NCBI GenBank assembly: GCA_030268105.1
Contig: BSDZ01000078.1
Span: forward strand, 6,457,501 to 6,521,500
Source of the DNA: Volvox africanus
Taxonomy: Eukaryota > Chlorophyta > Chlorophyceae > Chlamydomonadales > Volvocaceae
Reading direction: 5' to 3'
DNA: 64,000 nt
Positions 12,421 through 23,041 of this stretch are shown piece after piece (positions within the stretch are counted from its first letter, which is position 1; the number at the start of each line of letters is the position of its first letter). The notes below the pieces were generated by a model. The model saw nothing but the letters and a program-made list of their open reading frames with translations. It searched no databases and was not told where the DNA came from. The translations under genes and the position numbers were made by a program.

Positions 12421-12423
12421 GGT

Positions 12424-12960
12424 GATGTTGCACATCGATGTGCCTAGAACGAACCGACGTTATCAGGTTGTTCCCAGTGCTCATCGCCCCCTGGGAATCG
12501 GTCTGGATCTTTATCACCTCTGTCCCCAGACCCAAATCTCCGGCCAACTTGCAAAGCCAAAGCGCCTCCCATACTGCAGCTGCCGTGGCCTGGTATTCCG
12601 CCTCCGAAGTTGCCACTGTGCGCTGCAATTGGCTGTTCCAGCTGATAGCTGCTCCACCTAGCAGAAACACGTAACCGGTTGTGGACCTCTTAGTGGCTGG
12701 ATCTCCAGCCCAGTCGGAATTGCTGTAGCTCACCACGGCTAGATCGCCATCTCCACCAAAGCACAGTCCGAGCTCCTTAGTACCCGCCAGATATCGAAGC
12801 ACCCCCAAAGCCAAGCCCAGGTGAGCCTTGGACGGCTTCCCCATAAAACGTGCCAAAACACTTATTGCCTGTGCAATGTCGGGTCTTGTACTCGTCGCCA
12901 GGTAGTTTAGTTCGCCGACAAGCGCCCTGTACTTAGTGCTGTCTGCGAGCCCCTTGTTCT
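12424..12960 (-). pseudogene. Copia A RNase H domain
   Basis: Minus-strand translation contains YSNSDWAGDPATKRSTTGYV, the acidic SDWAGD motif opening copia RNase H, then SWNSQLQRTVATSEAEYQ with the catalytic E of SEAEY, and TDSQGAM with the third acidic residue. The C-terminal end (after HIDVQHH) is lost in the bacterial insert. Frameshifts break it. Confidence 0.8.
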
Positions 12961-13850
12961 AGTCTTCTGCTGGCAGGACTCTAGAACCGGGAGGTAGTGG
13001 GGTCGTTCGAGGCTTTGGGTTGACGAGTTGATGCTGCTGCAGCAGCCTATCAATGTAGCGCTGCTGCGATAGCTTTACCTCCCCGTGTGCTCCCCGGCTT
13101 ATCTCCATACCCAGGAAGACTTTTGCCTCTCCAAGATCTCGAATCTTGAAGGCTCTTCCTATTGCCGCCTTTACTCTCCTGATGCGTACTGCGTCATCTG
13201 AGGTGATGATGATGTCGTCCATGTGCACCAGCAGGTAGACGATCTCCTTCTCATCCCTCTTGACGAACAGTCCTGGGTCCGCTACTGATGGTGTGAACCT
13301 CAGCGTTTGTCCTGCTCCGCCGCTAGCTTCATAGACCAGCAGCATGGGGCTATTTCAGCCCGTAGATTGAGTGTAGGAGCTTGCACGCCTGCTCAGGATC
13401 CGCTGACTCGTAGCCAGGCGGCTGCTCCATCCAGAGCTCCTCCTCTAGCTCCCCATTCAGGAAAGCTGTCAAGACGTCTAGCTGATGGATCGGCATTGCT
13501 TTAGCCGCAGCCACCACCAGGAGCATACGAAGCGAAGCAAAATGTGAGGTTGGAGCGAATAGCTCCCCATAGTCAATCCCGGCCCGCTGCTCGTAACCCT
13601 TCACCACCAAACGTGCCAAGCGTTCGATCCCGCCATCCTCTGCACGTTTGACCTTATACACCCACCGGCAAGGCAATATCCGCGCACCAGCCGGCGGTTT
13701 TGCTAGCTCCCAGGTCCCGTTCGTGAGCTGCGCCGTGATCTCCTCGTCCATGGCACGACTCCACTCTTCAGCATCTGGGCCATTGGTGGCCTCCTGATAC
13801 GAAGCTGGCTCCGGGATCTCGTCCACGATCACAGCATTGATTCGCCCAAA
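12959..13850 (-). pseudogene. Copia A reverse transcriptase
   Basis: The palm motifs are visible: PCRWVYKVKRAEDG, HQLDVLTAFLNGELEEELWM and YLLVHMDDIIIT, in which the metal-binding MDD box replaces the usual YVDD (element B reads VDD). The two halves lie in different frames near 13345, so the gene is broken. Upstream, DAEEWSRAMDEEI is the conserved W..AM.EE region that precedes RT in copia Pol. Confidence 0.8.
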
Positions 13851-13885
13851 CGGGACCCTGCCATTGGGCCCGTGCCTCCACTCAA

Positions 13886-15060
13886 TCAGTCGCTTTCTTT
13901 CACGTAGTGGATAGCGACGTTCCTTCCTTCGCCTCTCATAGCGTCTCCACTGTTGCCTCCACGGGACTGCTCTGTATTTTGCGTCTGGGGAAACGGTGTT
14001 GCTGGCATGCCTCCGTGCCTCTGTGGCGCCGCTGTCTGGCCGCTGCTGGTGGATGCACCACGGTTCACTTCAGCAAGTCCCCGGCCCACGTCAGTGTTGA
14101 CCGGCGTATCTCCGTCGCCCCCTGGCAACGGAACGCTGCCAGCCTCCTCAACATCCTCCACAAGGTCATCGTCGGAATCCTCATAGCGATCTCCAACTGT
14201 TGACTCGTCGAACTTGACTGCCGAGTGAATGCTAATGACATTGTTGATCAGGATGCGATACTGCCTCCCTTGTTCGTATCCGACCAGCACACCCTTTTTA
14301 CTCACGGGTTGCAGCTTTTTCCGCTTCTCCTTTGGCACGTGTGCATATGCGGTACAGCTGAAAACCCTAAGTGGCTTATGTCCGGCTTCTCCCACATGAA
14401 TGCCTCATAGTGCGTTACTGACGCCCCCACGACCAGTGAAACGTTGCGCAAAAGATTCACCGTAGCCATGGCTTCTGCCCAGAGCATCTGTGGCAGTCCT
14501 GACTCCGCCAGCATTGCCCAGGTCTTTGCCAATAGCGTCCTCTTGGGGCGCTCTGCCGCCCCATTCTGCTCCGGTGAATACCCAACGGTCGTACCGTGGA
14601 TGATTATCCACGGTACGACCGTTGGGTATTTGCCTTTTTCGCCGAAGTAGGCGCCCATGAATGAATTGAGGAACTTGGTCCCACGATCTGTGTGCGCCTC
14701 TTTCACGCGACGGCCAGTCATGTTCTCCAGCGCCTCGGTCATTGTCTTAACCTTCTTTCGAACTGCGCCCTTGGTGTCCGTGAACAAAACAGTTGTAAAT
14801 CCCATGCAGTCGTCTGGCAGAGTAGTTACATACCGGGATCCACCCAACGAGGTCTCAGACATGGGTCCGCAGACGTCCAGGTGTATAAGGCTTAGAGGTT
14901 TCATAAGTTTCTGCCTTGTGCCCAGTGGATGGGAGTGGTCCACGTGTCTGCTTTGTGTACATGCAGGGCTCACAGATCCGCGAGCTGGCTGCCTCCAGGC
15001 TCATGCGATCCAACTCCATGCCGGTTACCATGTTCTCCGGGCACATTCATCCCAGGCTTG
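13886..15060 (-). pseudogene. Copia A integrase, interrupted by palindrome
   Basis: The core begins with LIHLDVCGPM (first catalytic D), then TDRGTKF (second D). The stretch with the third acidic residue (YSPEQNGAAE) follows a 54-bp inverted duplication at 14577-14630 that inserts extra codons. Further downstream WAEAMATVNLLRNVS and the C-terminal VFSCTAYAHVPKEKRKKL match copia integrases. Elements B and C lack the duplication. Confidence 0.8.
14577..14630. repeat. Perfect inverted repeat, 25-bp arms, 4-nt loop
   Basis: Left arm 14577-14601 (starting aatacccaacggtcgtaccg) and right arm 14606-14630 are exact reverse complements around the loop gatt. Element B at the same place (about 18907) has only one arm. 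Element C carries the equivalent of the right arm in its own orientation (near 22733-22760). Confidence 0.9.
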
Positions 15061-16320
15061 TGTAGCCCAGGTGTCCCAAGCGCTGATGCCACAGCGCTGC
15101 CTTTGAGTCTCCTGACCCGCCCTCCACACATGATCGGCCTTTGCTGACTGGTCGCCATACTGTGTGATGGTAAAGAGCATACAGCCGTCCCACCTTTTCT
15201 CTTAGGATCGTCCTCCCTTTTGCCTGCACAAGTGCCTTGTCATGGCCCAGCAGAATCGTGGCGCCACGCTCATCATAGATGCCTGCTGAAATCAGCTTTA
15301 CGGTCGCCTTAGGTACCACCACGTAGTCGTTCTTGAGGTGGATCTGCAGCCTTTTGACGGTGTTACTCCACATGGTGTAACGGCCCACGTGCGTCAGCTG
15401 ATGCCTAGAGCCATCGTAGCCCACCACCATGAACTTCTCTTCAGGCAGCACAGCTTGCACTTCCTTCAGCTCTGATGCGTCGTAGGTGATGTGCCATTCT
15501 GACGCTGAGTCCAGGTGCCATGCGTCTGATCGTGACTCTCTGCCAACAGCATACGCTATTTTGGTGGGCTCCCTGTGCTGAAGGTTGCCCCCGCCGCGAC
15601 CATTGTTTTGTTGCTGTTGATCCGCCAAACGCTTCTTGCACACTCCGATGAAGTGACCTGGCTTACCGCAGTAGTGGCAGATGGCGTTTGGTTTACTCCT
15701 CTGCTTACTTGTCTGATTACTGCTTGTAGAGTTGACGTTGCCACCACTTCGGTGCGTGATGAATGCCGATGATGACTCGCTGTTGTCATCGTCGGGTAAC
15801 ACACATGTCATGAGTCATGCGACCACTTGTGTGAAGCTCCCCTTCTCGCATTGTGAGAGCTATTGTTACTACATGATACTTGCTCAGTAGTCCTTTTATG
15901 ACTATTGTTGAGAGCTCCGTATCAGAGACTACGTGTCCCACATCCAGCAAGTCGGACTGCAGCTGTCACACGCGGCTGATATTTATTGGCAGCTCCTCTC
16001 CATTGGCCATTTTGAAGTCACTCAGATCCTGTCGATGTGCTACCTTTCTCGTATTGCAGATCAATGCGAACGTAGCCACCAAAGTGTCCCAGGCGGCCTT
16101 TGCATTTGCCACCCGAACAATTGTTTGGAGGTGATGATTCTTGACGTTCTTGGCCATCATGCTCTTGACCTTGTCGGACGTGGTAACATCCGCCTCTGCA
16201 AATGGTGCTTGTAGCAGGGTGCGACTGTATCCAAGCTCCGCGCACAACAATTGGAATCACAACTTCCAAGTAGACTAGTTGTGCAGGTCCAGCGGCTCGT
16301 CCAGCCTATCCTTTCCCATT
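15047..16320 (-). pseudogene. Copia A gag, CCHC knuckle and protease
   Basis: From the right: a UBN2-like gag segment (LCAELGYSRTLLQAPFAEA), an in-frame UGA after LPINISRV, then the zinc knuckle CHYCGKPGHFIGVCKKR. A protease-like site WHLDSASEWHIT follows, in which the copia DSG triad appears as DSA. The GAG-pre-integrase segment LWHQRLGHLGYTSL ends it. Element B has the same UGA; element C has CGA (Arg) at that position. Confidence 0.75.
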
Positions 16321-16407
16321 GTGAAGACCTATAAACACGAAGATCAACTCTAGAAATGGGCAAACGACGTCAGGCTTCACGGTCAACGTTGACCAGGGCT
16401 CAAAACC

Positions 16408-16501
16408 TGTTGAGACGTAGACTACCACTGAGTACAGCTACAACAGTGAGATTGTTGCTAGTATGGATCGCTGTATCCAACTGATATACCATTTTATAAC
16501 A
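16408..16501 (-). repeat. Shortened LTR shared by copia A and B
   Basis: It starts TGTTGAGACGTAGACTA and ends CATTTTATAACA. It is 94 bp against 242 bp for the LTR at 11339, because about 150 bp of the interior is missing. It serves as the 5' LTR of A and the 3' LTR of B, an arrangement typical of unequal exchange between LTRs. Confidence 0.8.
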
Positions 16502-16600
16502 CGCACCCTCGAGACATGCCTAGCAACAAGTGAAAGAAGATAATTCCAACCAGGGCGGTTCTTGAAACTGATAAGCTGAAGCCAAACGAGTTCATCCCCA

Positions 16601-17221
16601 TCACCGTAATGCACTTCCTAAATTTTTATCTCTCCAAGTGCCTTGGTTAGCACATCTGCCACCATATCCTCCGTCGAACAGTGAGACAAGGCTACTTCCT
16701 TCCGCAGGAACTAGTTCCCGCACTAGGTGATGTTGCACGTCGATATGCTTAGAACGAACCGACATTATCGGGTTGTTCCCAAGGCTCATCGATCCCTGAG
16801 AATCCGTTCGAATCTCAATAGCCTGTGTCCCCAGACCCAAGTCTCTGGCCAGCTTGCGAAGCCAAAGTGCCTCCCGCACTGCAGCTGCCGTGGCCTGGTA
16901 CTCTGCCTCCACTGTTGAAGCTGCCACCGTGCGCTGCAATTGGCTGTTCCAGTTGATAGCTGCGCCGTTTAGCAAGAAAACGTAGCCGGTTGTGGGCCTC
17001 TGAGTGGCTGGATCTCCAGCCCAGTCGGAATCGCAGTAGCCCGCCATGGCAAGATCGCCATCTCCGTCAAAGCATAGCCCGAGCTCCTTGGTACCCGCCT
17101 GGTATCGAAGCACCCCCAAAGCCAAGCCCAGGTGAACCTTAGATGGCTTGCCCATAAAGCGCGCCAGAACGCTCATTGCCTGCACGATATCCGGTCTTGT
17201 GCTCGTCGCCAGGTAGTTCAA
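16601..17221 (-). pseudogene. Copia B RNase H and Pol C-terminus
   Basis: A single open stretch of about 206 codons. It contains YLATSTRPDIVQAMSVLARF (the copia segment before RNase H), SDWAGDPATQRPTTGYVF, VEAEYQATAAAVREALWL and TDSQGSMSLGNN. All three RNase H acidic positions are present. The C-terminus extends past HIDVQHHLVRELV, where element A is interrupted. Confidence 0.8.
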
Positions 17222-17344
17222 TTCACCGACAAGCGCCCTGTACTTGGTGTTGTCTACGAGCTCCTTGTTGTTGTCTTCTTCTGGCAGGGCTCTAGTACCA
17301 GGAGGTAGTGGGGTCTTTCAAGGCTTTGCATTGACGAGTTGATG

Positions 17345-18190
17345 TCACTGCAGCAGCTCCTCAATATAGCACCACTGCGATAGTTTTACCTCCCCGTGCA
17401 CTCCCCGGCTGATCTCCATACCGAGGAAAACTATTGCCTCTCCAAGATCTCGAATCTTGAAGGCTTGTTTGATTGCTGCTTTCACTCTCCTGATGAGTGC
17501 CTCGTCTTCTGAGGTGATGATGATGTCATCCACGTGCACCAGCAGATAGACGATCTCCTTCTCGTCCCTCTTGATGAACAGTGCTGGGTTCGCTATTGAT
17601 GGTTTGAACCCCAGCTTGTCCAGTCCCGCCGCTAGCTTCATATACCAGCAGTGTGGGGCCTGTTTCAGCCCGTAGATTGAGCGTAGAAGCCTGCACGCCT
17701 GCTCAGGATCCGCTGACTTGTAACCAGGCAGTTGCTCCATCCAGAGTTCCTCCTCTAGCTTGCCATTCAGGAAAGCTGTCAAGACATCTAGCTGGTGGAT
17801 CGGCACACCTTTTGCCGCAGCCACCGCCAGGAGCATATGAAGTGAAGCGAAGCGCGAGGTTGGAGCAAATAGCTCCCCATAATCAATCCCCACCCGCTGC
17901 TCGTAGCCCTTCGCCACCAAACGTGCCTTGTAGCGCTCGATCTCACCATCCTCTGCACGTTTGACCTTATACACTCACCGACAAGGCAGAATCCGCGCAC
18001 CAATCGGTGGTTTTGCTAGCTCCCAGGTCCTGTTTGTGAGCTGTGCTGAGATCTCCTCATCCATGGCACGTCTCCACTCTTCAAAATATGGGCCGTCAGT
18101 GGCCTCCTGGTATGAAGCTGGCTCTGGTACTTCTTCCTCGATTGCAGAATTGATCCGCCTGAACGTGACCCTTCCATTGGGCTCATTCAA
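17345..18190 (-). pseudogene. Copia B reverse transcriptase
   Basis: Contains RAEDGEIERYKARLVAKGY, QLDVLTAFLNGKLEEELWME, SIYGLKQAPHCWY and YLLVHVDDIIITS. VDD is the standard catalytic box. A stop near 17975 splits the extreme N-terminal part (EEWRRAMDEEISAQLTN) from the rest. Confidence 0.85.
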
Positions 18191-18418
18191 TCAGTCGCTT
18201 TCGCTCACGTAGCGGATAGTGACGTTCCTGCATAGTTGCATCCGTACCGCCATTGTTGTGGTCCTGCTGCTGTACCGGTCCTACTCCTCTTGTTGAGTCT
18301 CCACCATTGCCTCCACGGGACTGCTCTGTATTTTGCGTCCGGGGGAACTGTGCTGCTGGAATTCCTCCGTGCCTTTGTGGCGCCGCTGTCTGGCCACTGC
18401 TAGTGGATGCACCATGGT

Positions 18419-19405
18419 TCACTTCAGCAGCTTCCTGGTCCATGTTGGTGTTGACCGGCGTATCTTCGCCCCCCCTGGCGACGGAACGCCACCAGACCCC
18501 TCGACATCCTCCTCGTCGAAGTCCTCATAGTGATCTCCAACTGTTGACATGTTGTGGGTGCTGATGACATTGTTGATCAAGATGCGGTACTGCCTCCCTT
18601 GCTCGTATCCAACCAACACACCTTTTTTACTCACGTATTGCAGCTTGTCCTGCTTCTCCTTCGGCACGTGTGCACATGCGGTACAGCCGAAAACCCTCAA
18701 GTGGCTTATGTCCGGCTTCACCCGCATGAACGCCTCATAGGGTGTTACTGACGCCCCCATGAATGGCGATATATTGCGCAATAAATTTGCCGTAGCCATG
18801 GCTTCTGCCCAGAGCTTCTGCGGTAGTCCTGACCCCGCCAGCATTGCCCGGGTCTTCTCCAATAGGGTCCTGTTGAGGCGCTCCACCGCCCCACTCTGCT
18901 CCGGCGAATACCCAACGGTCGTACTATGGATAATCCCTTTTTCGCCGAAGTATGCGCTCATGGCTGAGTTAAGGAACTCGGTCCTACAATCCGTGCGTGC
19001 CTCCTTCACGCGACGGCCAGTCATATTCTCCAGCACCTCGATCATTGTCTTGACCTTCTTTCGAACTGCGTCCTTGGTCTCTGTGAACGCAACAGTAGAA
19101 AATCCCATGCAGTCGTCCAGCAGTGTATCGAAGCCTCGGGCATATGTCCGCAGATGTCCAGGTGTATCAGGTTCAGAGGTTTCGCCGCCTTGTGCCCAGT
19201 GTACGGGAATGGTCCACGTGTCTGCTTTGCATAAATGCAGGGCTCGCAGATCCGCGACCTGGCTGCCTCCAGGCTCGCGTGATGCAACTCCAAGCCGGTT
19301 ACCATGTGTTCCCGGCACATTCACTCCAGGCTCGTGTAGCCCAGGTGCCCCAAGCACCGATGCCACAGTGCTGCCTTCAAGTCTTCTGACCTGACTGCTG
19401 CGCAT
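18419..19405 (-). pseudogene. Copia B integrase
   Basis: An uninterrupted 328-codon stretch holds the integrase catalytic segments: TDCRTEF around the second acidic residue (usual TDRGTEF, with C-R for R-G), YSPEQSGAVERLNRTLLEKT carrying the third, and RVFGCTACAHVPKEKQDKLQ downstream. The first catalytic segment LIHLDICGHM lies in an overlapping frame (19042-19320), so one frameshift separates it. The hinge region after VLVGYEQGRQYRIL is also conserved. Confidence 0.8.
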
Positions 19406-20595
19406 GAGCGGCCTTTCTTGGCTAAACGCCCTGCTGTGTGTTGGCGAACAACATAGAGGCGTCCCACCTTGTCTGCACGTAGAATTGTCCTCCCCTTTGC
19501 CTGCACAAGTGCTTTGTTGTGGCCCAGCTGAATGGTAGCTCCACGCTCATCAAAGATCCCTGCTGAGATCAGCTTTGCTGTCGCCTTGGGCACCACATAG
19601 ACGTTCTTGAGCTCAATTTGCAGCCCCTTGATGGTGTTACTCCACATGGTGTAACGTCCCACGTAGGTCGGCTTATACCTGGAGCCATCGTAGCCAACCA
19701 CCGTGAACAACTCTTCTGGCTGCACAGCTCTCATGTCCTCCAGCTCTGACGCGTCATAGGTGATATGCCATTCTGACACTGAGTCCAGGTGCCAGGCGTT
19801 TGACCGCGACTCATTTCCAACTGCATATGCCATTTTTGTGGGCTCCCTGCGCTGCAGGTTGCCCCCGCCGCGTCCATAGTTTTGCTGTTGGTCTGCCAGG
19901 CGCTTCTTGCATACTCCGATAAAATACCCTGGCTTGCCGCAGTAATGACAGATAGCGTTTGACTTACTCCTCTGCTTACTTTGTTGATTACTGCTTGTAG
20001 AGCTTGCGTTGCCACCACTTCGGTGCGTGATGTATGCGGATGATGACTCCCTGTTGACATCGTCCGGTATCACATACGACATGAGTTGCGCAACCACTTG
20101 CAAGAAGTCCAGCTCTCCTTCTCGCATTGTCAGGGCTGTGGTGACTACATGGTACTTGCTTGGGAGTCCTTTTATGACTATTGTTGAGAGCTCCGTATCA
20201 GAGACTACGTGTCCCACATCCAGCAAGTCGGACTGCAACTGTCACACGCGGCTGATATTTATTGGCAGCTCCTCTCCATTGGCCATTTTGAAGTCACTCA
20301 GATCCTGTCGATGTGCTACCTTTCTCGTATTGCAGGTCAATGCAAACGTAGCCGCCAAAGCGTCCCAGGTGGCCTTTGCATTTGCCGCCCGAACAATTGT
20401 TTGGAGGTGGTGGTTTTTAATGTTCTTGGCCATCACACTCTTGACCTTGTCGGACATGGTGACATCCGCCCCTGCAAATGGTGCTTGTAGCAGGGTGTGA
20501 CTGTATCCAAGCTCCGCGCACAACAATTGGAATCGCAGCTTCCAAGTTGAATAGTTGTGCAGGTCCAGCGGCTCGTCCAGCCTATCCTTTCCCAT
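19321..20595 (-). pseudogene. Copia B gag, CCHC knuckle and protease
   Basis: The Met at 20595 (MGKDRLDEPLDLHNYSTWKL) is the likely Gag start. A UGA at about 20240 follows LPINISRV; reading resumes with QSDLLDVGHVV and IKGLPSKYHV of the UBN2 domain, CHYCGKPGYFIGVCKKR, WHLDSVSEWHIT (protease DSG changed to DSV) and LWHRCLGHLGYTSL (the histidines of the integrase zinc-binding region). Confidence 0.8.
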
Positions 20596-20683
20596 TGTGA
20601 AGACCTATAAACGCGAAGATCAACACTAGAAATGGGCAAAAGTTGTCAGGCTCTGCGGTCAACGATGACCGGGGGTCATAACC

Positions 20684-20955
20684 TGTTGAGACGTAGACTA
20701 TCAGACATAAGGAAGCCTGACGTAATTACGAGAAAGTATAAGTTACATATTTTCTGATAGTAAAAGAAGTCCGAATAGTTCATTCTGGAGTCGGCACAAG
20801 TATATGTGCCTATAGCACTACAAACAGTATGAGCGTGGGTTGATAGCCTACCACTCAGTACAGCTACAACAGTGGGATTGTTGCTAGTATGGATGTCTAT
20901 ATCCAACTGATAGACCATTTATAAAATGGTATATCAGATAGTCAACATCTCATCA
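20684..20955. repeat. Head-to-head LTR junction of copia B and C
   Basis: An LTR in minus orientation starts at 20684 (TGTTGAGACGTAGACTATC). At about 20922 it runs into a short remnant of element C's LTR in the opposite orientation, ending at 20955 (catctcatca). The boundary forms an imperfect palindrome (ctgatagaccatttataaaa / tggtatatcag). Internal sequence of C (ggttttgagccctggtcaac) follows directly. Confidence 0.7.
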
Positions 20956-21057
20956 GGTTTTGAGCCCTGGTCAACATTGACCGTGGAGCCGGACGTCGTT
21001 TGTCCACTTCTAGTGTAGACCTTCACGTTTATAGGTCTTCACAATAGGAAAGGATAG

Positions 21058-22200
21058 GCTGGGCGAGCCTCTGGACCTGCACAACTAGTCTACTTGGAAG
21101 CTGCGGTTCCAATTGTTGTGCACGGAGCTTGGATACAGTCACGCCCTGCTACAAGCACCATTTGCAGAGGCGGATGTCACCATGTCCGACAAGGTCAAGA
21201 GCGTGATGGCCAAGAACGTCAAGAATCATCACCTCCAAACAATTGTTCGGGTGGCAAATGCAAAGGCCGCCTGGGACACTTTGCATCGACCTGCAATACG
21301 AGAAAGGTAGCACTTTGACAGGAGCTGAGTGACTTCAAAATGGCCAATGGAGAGGAGCTGCCAATTTACATCAGCCACGCACGACAGCTGCAGTTGGATT
21401 TGCTGGATGTAGGACACGCAGTCACAGATGCGGAGCTCTCAACTATAGTCATCAAAGGACTCCCAAGCAAATACCACATGGATACAACAGCCCTGACAAT
21501 GCAAGAAGGAGAGCTGGACTTCTCGCAAGTGGTTGCGCAACTCATGTTGTATGTGATACCGGAAGAGAACAACAGGGAGTCATCATCCGCATACATCACG
21601 CACCGAAGTGGTGGCAACGTCAACTCTACAAGCAGTAATCAGAACGCAAGCTCTACAGGCCGTAATCAACAAGGTAAACAGAGGAGTAAGTCAAATACCA
21701 TCTGCCATTATTGCGGTAAGCCAGGACATTCAATTGGAGTGTGTAAGCAGCGTCTGGCAGACCAACAGCAAAACTATGGACGCGGCGGGGGCAACCTTCA
21801 GTGCAGGGAGCCCATCAAAATGGCGTACGCTGTTGGAAATGAATTGCAGTCGAACACCTGGCATCTGGACTCAGCGTTAGAATGGCATATCACCTACGGC
21901 GTGTCAGAGTTGGAGGACATGAGAGCTGTGCAGCCTGAAGAGAAGTTCACGGTGATAGGCTACGTTGGCTCTAGGCATCAGCCGACACACGTGGGTCGTT
22001 ACCCCATGTGGAGCAACACGGTCAAAGAGCTGCAGATCCACCTCAAGAACGTCTACGTGGTACCTAAGGTGACCATAAAGTTGATTTCAGCAGGCATCTT
22101 TGATGAGTGTGGCACCATGATTCTGCTGGGCCACAACAAGGCACTCATGCAGGCAAGGGGACACAACAGAGATACAACAGGACAATCCTTAGAGCAGTAA
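21058..22200 (+). pseudogene. Copia C gag, knuckle and protease
   Basis: The UBN2 part is broken near 21110 and 21290. The long frame 21340-22200 then runs from MANGEELPIYISHARQLQLD through IKGLPSKYHMDTTALTM, the knuckle CHYCGKPGHSIGVCKQR, and WHLDSALEWHIT in place of the protease DSG site. Unlike A and B, the codon after SHA is CGA (Arg), so the shared UGA of A and B is not present here. Confidence 0.75.
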
Positions 22201-22390
22201 AGGTGGGATGGCTCTATGCTATTCACCATCATGCAGTATGGCGACCAGCTAGCAAAGGCCGCTCATGTGCGGCGGTCGGATCAGGAGGGCTTGGAGCACC
22301 TGGGCTACACAAGCCTGGGATGAATGTGCCCGGAGAACATGGAGTTGAAACCGGCATGGAGTTGGATCGAGTGAGTCAGCTCGTGGATCT

Positions 22391-23041
22391 GTGAGCCCTG
22401 CATATACGCAAAGCAGACTCATGGACCACTCCCATCCACTGGGCACAAGGCAGAAACCTATGAAACCTCTAAGCCTTATACATCTGGACGTCTGCGGACC
22501 CATGTCTGAGACCTCGTTGGGTGGATCCTGGTATGTAACTACTCTGCTAGATGGCTGCATGGGATTTACTACTGTTTTGTTCACGGACACCAAGGACGCA
22601 GTTGGAAAGAAGGTCAGGATAATGATAGAGGTGATGGAGAACATGACTGGCTGTCGTGTAAAGGAGGTGCGCATGGATCGTGGGATTGAGTTCTTCAACT
22701 CACTCATGGGCGCCTACTTCAGCAAAAAAGGGATTATCCACGGTACGACCGTTGGGTATTTGCCGGAGCAGAATGGGGCGGTGGAGTGCCTCAACAGGAC
22801 CCTATTGGAGAAGACCCAGGCAATGCTGGCGGAGTCAGGACTTCCACAGAAGCTCTGGGCAGAAGCCATGGCTACGGCAAATTTATTGCGCAATGTATCG
22901 CCATTCATGGGGGCGTCAATAACACCCTATGAGGCGTTCATGCGGGTGAAGCCGGACATAAGCCACTTGAGGGTTTTTGGCTGTACCGCATGTGCACATG
23001 TGCCGAAGGAGAAGCAGGACAAGCTGCAATACGTGAGTTAA
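22391..23041 (+). pseudogene. Copia C integrase core
   Basis: One open stretch contains LSLIHLDVCGPMSETSLGG, MDRGIEFFNS (second acidic residue; the usual TD is MD) and YLPEQNGAVECLNRTLLEKT (third). It ends in YVS followed by a stop at about 23039. The RT N-terminal segment (EEWRRAMDEEITAQL) reappears at about 23527 before truncation at 23619. Confidence 0.8.

Larger units (their letters stand above)
11830..12422 (+). other. Bacterial-type DNA inserted inside copia element A (patch 1b)
   Basis: In element B only about 20 bp separate the sequence acttccttcc (near 16700) from gatgttgcac (near 16728). In element A the corresponding sequences (near 11803 and 12423) are separated by about 600 bp of AT-rich DNA. 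This contains a small membrane-protein gene (12012-12300) and the start of an IS200-type transposase that stops exactly where copia sequence resumes. The left border, near 11820-11840, is blurred. Confidence 0.75.
11339..16501 (-). mobile_element. Ty1/copia retrotransposon A, degenerate, with foreign insert
   Basis: The minus-strand element is bounded by LTRs at 11339-11580 and 16408-16501 (the latter shortened to 94 bp and shared with element B). Reading from the right: gag (UBN2 type), CCHC knuckle, protease, integrase, reverse transcriptase and RNase H, the copia order with integrase before RT. It carries frameshifts, a UGA within gag, a 54-bp palindromic duplication in the integrase (14577-14630), and about 590 bp of bacterial-type DNA (11830-12422) between LTR-proximal sequence and the RNase H end. 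Element B has the same junction uninterrupted. Non-functional. Confidence 0.85.
16408..20922 (-). mobile_element. Ty1/copia retrotransposon B
   Basis: The most complete copy in the cluster. LTRs lie at 16408-16501 and about 20684-20922. From right to left it holds gag, CCHC knuckle, protease, integrase, RT and RNase H on the minus strand. Long open stretches remain (for example 18419-19405, 19321-20238, 17345-17974), but a UGA in gag at about 20240, frameshifts between domains and the shortened LTR argue against autonomy. It is highly similar to element A throughout. Confidence 0.85.
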
